DNA of 64,000 nucleotides from Arthrobacter sp042667405 (lineage in GTDB: Bacteria > Actinomycetota > Actinomycetes > Actinomycetales > Micrococcaceae), in contig NZ_JBHVAL010000002.1 of assembly GCF_042667405.1 (NCBI RefSeq), forward strand, positions 272,747-336,746, in the 5' to 3' direction. The notes beneath the pieces were generated by a model. The model ran no database searches. It saw only the letters and a program-made list of their open reading frames with translations, and had not been told where the DNA came from. Position numbers and translations under genes: made by a program. Below, piece after piece: positions 58,323-64,000 of this stretch; positions within the stretch are counted from its first letter, which is position 1; each line of letters starts with the position of its first letter.

Positions 58323-59453
58323 TTATGCCGACGGCGCCAGCCACGTCCGGAGTGCACGCAGGCACTCGCGGATGGCATCGGCGTCGACGTGTTCGTTGTC
58401 CTTGTGCGCCAGCAGCGGATCGCCCGGGCCGAAGTTCACCGCCGGGATGCCCAGCTCACTGAAACGCGCGACGTCGGTCCAACCGTATTTGGGCTTGGGC
58501 TCAGCACCCACGGCGGCAACAAAGGACGCGGCAGCGGGGTGGTTGAGCCCCGGCCGCGCGCCTGCAGCGGCGTCTGTCCGGACGACGTCGAAGCCTTCAA
58601 GGAGTTCACGGACGTGGGCTTCGGCTTCGTCGGGAGACTTGTCCGGGGCGAAGCGGTAGTTGATCTCCACCACGCAACGGTCCGGGATGACGTTGCCCGC
58701 GGTGCCGCCGTTGATCTTCACCGCATTGAGGCTTTCGCGGTAGTCCAGGCCATCAACATTGATGGTCTTGGGCTCGTAGGCAGCCAACCGCTCCAGGATC
58801 GGGGCTGCGGCGTGGATCGCGTTGACGCCCATCCAGGCACGTGCCGAGTGGGCTGTTTCACCGAAAGTCGTGGCTTCGAAGCGGCTGGTTCCGTTGCACC
58901 CGCCTTCCACCGTGCCATGCGTCGGTTCCAGCAGAATTGCGAAGTCGCCCGTCAGCAGCTCACCGTGGTTGCGGACCAGCCGGCCCAATCCGCTCTTGAC
59001 CGCCTCCACTTCCTCATGGTCGTAAAACACGAAGGTGACGTCCTTGTCCGGCTGCCGACCGCCGTCGAACAGTGTTGCCGCCAGCGCGAGCTGAACCGCG
59101 ACGCCGCCCTTCATGTCCGTGGTGCCGCGTCCGTAAAGCACCCCCTCTCCCGGGGTTCCCGATTCCCAGGTTGCCGGGACTGTGCCCAACGATCCCTCGA
59201 CCGTCGGCAGGGGGACGGTGTCCAGATGGCCGGCCAGGATGACGCGCTCGGGGAGGCCAAGTTCCGTCCGGGCAATGATGGCGTCTCCGTCCCGGACCAC
59301 CGTGTACGCCGGAATGGCCCGCAGTGCGGACTCGACGGCGTCGGCCAGTTCGGTCTCGTTGCCGGAGACACTATTGAAGTCGATGATCGCGGCCGTCAGG
59401 AGGGCAACGTCCTGGCGCAGGTCAAGGAGGGCGGGGGCAGGATTCAGGGTCAC
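58323..59453 (-). CDS. dapE: Succinyl-diaminopimelate desuccinylase
   Basis: An M20 metallopeptidase-fold protein of 376 residues acting in lysine and peptidoglycan precursor synthesis. Motifs: VILAGHLDTVPLP, GRGTTDMKGGVAVQLALA, YDHEEVEAVKSGLG and the dimerisation domain with MGVNAIHAAAPIL. Divergent from dapD, the enzyme providing the preceding steps of the pathway. Confidence 0.93.
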   Translation of the reverse strand: MTLNPAPALLDLRQDVALLTAAIIDFNSVSGNETELADAVESALRAIPAYTVVRDGDAIIARTELGLPERVILAGHLDTVPLPTVEGSLGTVPATWESGTPGEGVLYGRGTTDMKGGVAVQLALAATLFDGGRQPDKDVTFVFYDHEEVEAVKSGLGRLVRNHGELLTGDFAILLEPTHGTVEGGCNGTSRFEATTFGETAHSARAWMGVNAIHAAAPILERLAAYEPKTINVDGLDYRESLNAVKINGGTAGNVIPDRCVVEINYRFAPDKSPDEAEAHVRELLEGFDVVRTDAAAGARPGLNHPAAASFVAAVGAEPKPKYGWTDVARFSELGIPAVNFGPGDPLLAHKDNEHVDADAIRECLRALRTWLAPSA

Positions 59454-59538
59454 ACGTTCAGCTTAATGCCAACAAATGCGACTTCTGCGGCGTGAGACGG
59501 GTTTTAGCCCACCTCTGCGTGCTGGATAGACTTGGGCC

Positions 59539-60564
59539 ATGACTGAAACTGCTTCTTCCGCTGCGCCCGCAACCGCGCCCACCAACGATCGATCAGCTTA
59601 CGGATTCGGCCTCGCCACCATAGCCACTTCGGCCTCGGGGGAAGCAACGGTCCTGGACGTCTGGTTCCCGGCACCGGCCCTCGGTGTTGCGGCCGAGACC
59701 CTGCGCGACGTCGAAAACGCCGACCCCGCGCTCACTGCGCTGGCGGAAGAAGGCAAGGATGCCGACCGCGGCACCGAGCAGAAGGTGGTCTTCGCTCAGA
59801 TCGACCTCGACGCCGCCCCGGCGGACACTGCCGACGCCTACCTTCGTCTGCACCTCCTCTCCCACCGCTTGGTCAAGCCGAACAGCATCAACCTCGAGGG
59901 CGTCTTCGGAAAGCTCCCCAACGTGGTCTGGACAAACTTTGGCCCCGCCGCGGTTGAGGGCTTCGAACTGACCCGCGCCCGCCTGCGCAAGCGCGGCAAC
60001 GTAGTGGTCTACGGTGTGGACAAGTTCCCGCGCATGGTCGACTACGTGGTTCCCACGGGCGTGCGCATCGCCGACGCCGACCGCGTCCGCCTCGGTGCCC
60101 ACCTGGCCGAAGGCACCACGGTGATGCACGAAGGCTTCGTGAACTTCAACGCAGGAACCCTGGGCACCTCCATGGTTGAAGGCCGCATCTCTGCCGGTGT
60201 CGTGGCCGGCGACGGTACCGACGTCGGTGGCGGCGCGTCCATCATGGGCACCCTCTCCGGGGGCGGCAAGGAAAAGATCGCCTTGGGTGAACGGGTACTC
60301 CTCGGCGCCAACTCCGGCGTCGGCATCAGCATCGGCGATGACTCCGTGGTTGAAGCCGGCCTCTACGTCACTGCCGGAACCCGCGTCCGCGTGCCGGGCC
60401 CCAAGGACGAGAACGGCGAAGACACCAGCCAGATCATCAAGGCCGTGGAACTCTCCGGCGTTCCCAACCTGCTGTTCCGCCGCAACTCCACCACTGGTGG
60501 CGTGGAAGTCCTTCCGCGCAAGGGCCAGACCGTGGAGTTGAACGAGGCACTTCACGCCAACTAG
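59539..60564 (+). CDS. dapD: Tetrahydrodipicolinate N-succinyltransferase
   Basis: A protein of 341 residues with left-handed parallel beta-helix hexapeptide repeats (GAHLAEGTTVMHEGFVNFNAGTLGTSMVEGRISAGVVAGDGTDVGGGASIMGTLSGG), the actinobacterial DapD type. TAGACT (59527-59532) lies 6 bases before the ATG, consistent with leaderless transcription. Confidence 0.95.
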   Translation: MTETASSAAPATAPTNDRSAYGFGLATIATSASGEATVLDVWFPAPALGVAAETLRDVENADPALTALAEEGKDADRGTEQKVVFAQIDLDAAPADTADAYLRLHLLSHRLVKPNSINLEGVFGKLPNVVWTNFGPAAVEGFELTRARLRKRGNVVVYGVDKFPRMVDYVVPTGVRIADADRVRLGAHLAEGTTVMHEGFVNFNAGTLGTSMVEGRISAGVVAGDGTDVGGGASIMGTLSGGGKEKIALGERVLLGANSGVGISIGDDSVVEAGLYVTAGTRVRVPGPKDENGEDTSQIIKAVELSGVPNLLFRRNSTTGGVEVLPRKGQTVELNEALHAN

Positions 60565-60577
60565 CAGGAGGACACCA

Positions 60578-61420
60578 GTGCGCCGGTTCCGCCGCGCCAT
60601 CGTAGCGGTGCTGGCCCTGGCCCTTGTTGCAGGGGCCATCTACGCGATCGTGGCTGTACTGCAGCGCTCCGAGACCCTGGTCACGGAGCGCTGCACCGCC
60701 GTCGTCGGTTCTGAAAGCCACGAGCTCGCCACGGACCAGACCGCCAACGCATCGCTCATCACGGCAATCTCCGTCAAGCGCGGGCTGCCGCCCAGGGCGG
60801 CGAGCATCGCCCTGGCCACCGCCATGCAGGAATCCCGGCTGCGCAACATCAACTACGGTGACGAAGCCGGACCGGACTCCCGGGGGCTGTTCCAACAAAG
60901 GCCGTCGCAGGGCTGGGGTACCGAGGCGCAGGTCATGGACCCCGTTTACGCCACCAATGCGTTCTATGACGGCCTGGTCAAGATCCCGGGCTACGAGACC
61001 ATGGAAATCACGCAGGCGGCCCAGGCAGTCCAGCGCTCGGCTTTTCCCCGGGCGTACGCCCAGCATGAGCCGATGGGTCGGGCCTTCGCCTCGGCATTGA
61101 CCGGCCATTCGGAATCCTCGTTGAACTGCGAACTCCGCATGCCTGAAGCGGCCGGTGACCCGGTCGCCGTCGTCGATGAACTCACGACGGCGTTCGGCAC
61201 CCAGCCTGCCTCGGTCCAGGGCCGCTCGGTGCAGCTGGAGGTGACCGGAACCCAGGCGTGGGCCGTGGCCCATTGGGCGGTGGCAAATGCGAAGGCCCTG
61301 GCCATCACCCAGGTGGATGTGGCGGGGCAGACGTGGAACCGTGAAAAGCGCGATGGCTGGCACGCGGCTGCCGCCCCCTCGGACACGGTCACGATCACGG
61401 TGTCGGCTCCCTCCACGTGA
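60578..61420 (+). CDS. Membrane-anchored lytic-transglycosylase-like protein
   Basis: A protein of 280 residues with one N-terminal membrane anchor (IVAVLALALVAGAIYAIVAVL) and an extracellular domain containing SIALATAMQESRLRNINYGDEAGPDSRGLFQQRPSQGWGT, which resembles SLT-type wall hydrolase sequences with the catalytic Glu in MQESRL. Often annotated as heavy-metal transporter or hypothetical. GTG start, 13 bases after dapD. Confidence 0.75.
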   Translation: MRRFRRAIVAVLALALVAGAIYAIVAVLQRSETLVTERCTAVVGSESHELATDQTANASLITAISVKRGLPPRAASIALATAMQESRLRNINYGDEAGPDSRGLFQQRPSQGWGTEAQVMDPVYATNAFYDGLVKIPGYETMEITQAAQAVQRSAFPRAYAQHEPMGRAFASALTGHSESSLNCELRMPEAAGDPVAVVDELTTAFGTQPASVQGRSVQLEVTGTQAWAVAHWAVANAKALAITQVDVAGQTWNREKRDGWHAAAAPSDTVTITVSAPST

Positions 61421-61480
61421 GTTTTTGTACAGTTAATGCCCTTAAGAAGCTCTCTTAAGGGCATTAGGTGTACAAAAACT
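61420..61480. repeat. Long 28-bp palindrome between convergent genes
   Basis: AGTTTTTGTACA...TAATGCCCTTAAGA pairs with its near-exact reverse complement (26 of 28) over a 5-base loop. It holds U-runs on either strand, so it can terminate both transcripts. Its length is unusual for a simple terminator. Confidence 0.75.
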
Positions 61481-61483
61481 CCA

Positions 61484-62095
61484 TTAGGCGAGGAGTTCGA
61501 CGACGGGTTGGACGTAGCTGCGGAAGGCATCCGGTTGGGACATCAGCCTGTGGCTCATGATCATGGTGTTGGGCTCCAGGTACCAGGCGCGGGGTTCGTT
61601 GAGCGGCAATTCGATGATGGTGAGATCAAAATCCCGGGAGCTTCGTCCAACCTCCAGCAGCCGGTCCTCCACCATCTCGCTCAGGAGCCCGGTCATGCCG
61701 CTCGCCGCGCGTTCGGCTTCCAGGCGGGCGTATTCATCAATCCTGTCCGTAGCCCATCCCAAGGCGGAGCCGAAGTGCGCCTGCAGCACCCTTTGCAGCG
61801 CCGGGGAATTGCCGAACGCCTTGAAGCTCGGGGGTGCCAGCTCCGACACCGGGTTGGGATAGGACTTCAATAAGCTTTCCCACCATGCCTCCCACTCGGT
61901 CTTGAGGGCATTGATGCCGCCGACATCGGAGGTGAGGTGGCTGTGGTCTGCGTGCCGTACTTTGGGGTCTGCATGGGAGAGGCTGGGCCTACCCGCACCG
62001 TCCAGGCCCGCGACGTCGCGCAAGTACAGTGCGATGAGCATCGGTCCGGACGTGTCCATGGTGATACGCCAACCCTGGCCGTCTGATACGTGCAT
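61484..62095 (-). CDS. Hypothetical protein, 203 residues
   Basis: Soluble and without a recognised family. The central part is helical (KTEWEAWWESLLKSYPNPVSELAPPSF..., WATDRIDEYARLEAERAA) and the end beta-rich (DFDLTIIELPLNEPRAWYLEPNTMIMSHRLM). Found downstream of a TetR gene on the same strand but separated by a repeat. Coding bias and length support a real gene. Confidence 0.7.
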   Translation of the reverse strand: MHVSDGQGWRITMDTSGPMLIALYLRDVAGLDGAGRPSLSHADPKVRHADHSHLTSDVGGINALKTEWEAWWESLLKSYPNPVSELAPPSFKAFGNSPALQRVLQAHFGSALGWATDRIDEYARLEAERAASGMTGLLSEMVEDRLLEVGRSSRDFDLTIIELPLNEPRAWYLEPNTMIMSHRLMSQPDAFRSYVQPVVELLA

Positions 62096-62157
62096 CCCTA
62101 GACCTTCCGCAGCAGGATACCGACACCACCCAGTCTATTCCTGATCAGCGGCCCTGT

Positions 62158-62207
62158 CCCATGCCGGTGCGGGGGCCCATGCCGGTGCGGGGGCCCATGC
62201 CGGTGCC
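62158..62207. repeat. 18-bp tandem repeat
   Basis: CCCATGCCGGTGCGGGGG repeats twice exactly, and a third partial copy follows (62194-62207). It lies just past the TetR stop. Non-coding in either neighbour. Confidence 0.8.
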
Positions 62208-62830
62208 TACGGCACTGCAGGCTCCGACAAGGACCTCAGGTGGGCAGTGAGGACATCGCTGCACACCTCGGCTGTCATCCATTCGGGTTGCAGCAGGGCG
62301 TGCATGCACAGCCCATCCATGGTGGCCAGAAGCCGCTCCGCCTCGGTGACCAGGGTCTGCTGGTCGTCGGCCTGGCCGGGGTTCAGGAGCAGGATCAGGC
62401 GACCCACAATCGCTGCCACCGTCCTGTGGCTCCGCTCAGCTTCCGGGGCCAGGACGGGTTTGATGCGGGCAGCGTGCCGGAAGGCCATCCACACGCAGGC
62501 ATCGACGGCGAGTTCCTCATCCAGAGGCAGGAACTGACCCAGGAGATTCAGCACGGCAGCATGTTGCCCCGGACTGCCGGGCTCTTCTTCCTCCACCAGG
62601 GCCAGCGCTGCTTCGAGCCGCCCGGCGATGCGCTCTATTACGGTCCCGAAAGAGAAGATGAGCAGTTCATCGCTGCTGGCAAAATAGTGACGGACCGAGC
62701 CCACTGCCAAGCCGGCTTCATCCGCTACCTCCCTGAGGGAGGCCCGTTCCAAACCATCGCTGGCGATGATCCTGAATACGGCTTGGACGACTTCCTGGCG
62801 CCGGGCTTCGGCATCAACAATTTTGGGCAC
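62207..62830 (-). CDS. TetR-family transcriptional regulator
   Basis: A protein of 207 residues with an N-terminal HTH (RRQEVVQAVFRIIASDGLERASLREVADEAGLAVGSVRHYFASSDELLIFSFGTV) and a BetI-like C-terminal domain. GTG start. Divergent from galE across about 80 bases; target unknown. Confidence 0.88.
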   Translation of the reverse strand: MPKIVDAEARRQEVVQAVFRIIASDGLERASLREVADEAGLAVGSVRHYFASSDELLIFSFGTVIERIAGRLEAALALVEEEEPGSPGQHAAVLNLLGQFLPLDEELAVDACVWMAFRHAARIKPVLAPEAERSHRTVAAIVGRLILLLNPGQADDQQTLVTEAERLLATMDGLCMHALLQPEWMTAEVCSDVLTAHLRSLSEPAVP

Positions 62831-62910
62831 TAATCGTTTTTAGCACGAACGTGCTTCCACGCGGCTCAACACAGAGCGGCGTGCCTCCGATTTCCGATAG
62901 CGTAGGGACC

Positions 62911-63951
62911 ATGAAAATTCTTGTCACGGGTGGCACCGGCTATATCGGCTCCCACACCGTCTTGTCCCTTCAGGAAGCCGGCCACGATGTCGTCGTGCTG
63001 GATAACCTGGTGAACTCCAGCGAGGAGTCACTCCGCCGCGTGTCCGAGCTGACCGGCAAGACCGCTGCCTTCCACAAGGTCGACCTGGTGGACGAGCCTG
63101 CCGTTGAGGCAGTGTTCGACCAGCACCGGATCGACGCCGTCATCCACTTCGCGGGCCTCAAAGCGGTTGGCGAGTCCGTCCAGGAACCCCTTGCCTACTA
63201 CTACAACAACATCGTGGGCACCCTGAACCTGCTCCGCGCCATGGACAAGCACGATGTCCGCTCCATCGTCTTCAGCTCCTCGGCCACCGTGTACGGCGAG
63301 CACAACCCGATCCCCTACATCGAGAAGATGGAAATCGGCGCCAACAACCCCTACGGCCGCACCAAGGAACAGATCGAGGACATCCTCTCCGACCTCGGCA
63401 ACGCGGACAACCGCTGGCACATAGCACTGCTGCGCTACTTCAACCCCGTGGGCGCCCACCCGTCCGGGCGCATCGGCGAAGATCCCCAGGGCATTCCGAA
63501 CAACCTCGTTCCGTTCATCGCCCAGGTAGCAGTTGGACGCCGCGAAAAGCTGATGGTCTTTGGCGGGGACTACGACACTCCTGACGGCACGGCACAGCGT
63601 GACTACATCCACGTCGTGGACCTGGCAGACGGCCACGTAGCAGCCCTGAACTACATCGCCGACCGCGCCGGTGTCCGTCGTTGGAACCTGGGCTCCGGCC
63701 GCGGCTCCTCCGTGCTGGAGGTACTCCGGTCCTTCGAGAAGGCCGTGGGCCAGCCGATTCCCTACGAGATCACCGGCCGCCGCGCTGGCGACCTCCCCGC
63801 CTTCTGGGCCGACGCTTCCTCTGCCTTGGCTGACCTCGGTTGGTCGACCACCAAGACCGTGGACCAGATGTGCGAGGACCACTGGCGCTGGCAGAAGAAC
63901 AACCCGTACGGCTACAACGCGACCCAGCCTGCCGCGGCAAACAACGCCTAG
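62911..63951 (+). CDS. galE: UDP-glucose 4-epimerase
   Basis: A protein of 346 residues, extended SDR. NAD motif VTGGTGYIGS (5-14), catalytic SSSATVYG and YGRTK, RYFNPVGAHPSG and AQRDYIHVVDLADGH. Makes UDP-galactose for cell envelope polysaccharides. The ATG at 62911 gives MKILVTGGTGYIG; TAGCGT (62898-62903) lies 7 bases upstream, suggesting leaderless transcription. Confidence 0.95.
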   Translation: MKILVTGGTGYIGSHTVLSLQEAGHDVVVLDNLVNSSEESLRRVSELTGKTAAFHKVDLVDEPAVEAVFDQHRIDAVIHFAGLKAVGESVQEPLAYYYNNIVGTLNLLRAMDKHDVRSIVFSSSATVYGEHNPIPYIEKMEIGANNPYGRTKEQIEDILSDLGNADNRWHIALLRYFNPVGAHPSGRIGEDPQGIPNNLVPFIAQVAVGRREKLMVFGGDYDTPDGTAQRDYIHVVDLADGHVAALNYIADRAGVRRWNLGSGRGSSVLEVLRSFEKAVGQPIPYEITGRRAGDLPAFWADASSALADLGWSTTKTVDQMCEDHWRWQKNNPYGYNATQPAAANNA

Positions 63952-64000
63952 GCGCCCAACAGCCAACGCAACCAACGACGGCGGGCCCCCCCCGCCCGCG

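Overview
The window is chromosomal DNA of a high-GC actinobacterium of the Micrococcaceae, most likely Arthrobacter or Paenarthrobacter. This rests on the protein sequences (HemQ-type haem pathway, DUF3107, DUF3117, SigE/RseA/TatB locus, LD-pathway DapD) and on gene orders shared with other actinobacteria. No species is named because no rRNA gene is present.

Left host block (1-14.14 kb). A GH3 lipoprotein fragment is followed by a near-complete haem cluster on the minus strand: hemE-hemY, then hemQ-hemH-hemC-hemD-hemB-LLM flavoenzyme-hemL. Most of these genes are coupled by 1-4 base start/stop overlaps. hemA is divergent on the plus strand. HemQ together with HemH and HemY points to the coproporphyrin-dependent route to haem. 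An SDR oxidoreductase and a MoeZ-type sulfur-carrier adenylyltransferase/rhodanese follow.

Prophage (14,178-31,728). A compact, apparently complete temperate siphophage of about 17.54 kb sits between moeZ and the tetR-DUF3107 pair, flanked by an 11-bp direct repeat. From left to right it holds a repressor, operator region, HTH/replication genes with iterons, HNH nuclease, terminases, portal, a fused protease-capsid, head-tail and tail genes with a chaperone frameshift candidate, a tape measure, a tail fibre carrying an SGNH hydrolase, a reverse-strand SGNH lipoprotein, lysis genes, integrase and a small unknown gene. The left att core overlaps the last codons of the repressor gene, and the host supplies the stop codon. 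In the reconstructed circular phage the repressor frame runs on for 20 residues, ends in AAAA, and its stop overlaps the start of the next gene (GTGA). The integrase also ends in AAAA. This is the architecture of integration-dependent immunity known from mycobacteriophages such as BPs, and it is the main find of the window.

Right host block (31.7-64 kb). It contains tetR-DUF3107, thiamine genes thiO-thiS-thiG under a TPP riboswitch with divergent thiE, an RNase II-family enzyme, a DEAD-box helicase with a long leader, a solitary DNA methyltransferase, MarC, PHP and M24 proteins. A locus resembling mycobacterial sigE follows (mrp, tatB, rseA, sigE, O-methyltransferase) but without htrA. Then come DUF3117, a GT-C-like membrane protein, a LOG protein, a glutamate-type ABC transporter, dapE/dapD, a TetR regulator and galE. 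Several host genes have a TAnnnT hexamer 6-7 bases before the start codon, suggesting leaderless transcripts. Two long perfect or near-perfect palindromes lie at gene ends, one of which supplies the C-terminus of ThiO.
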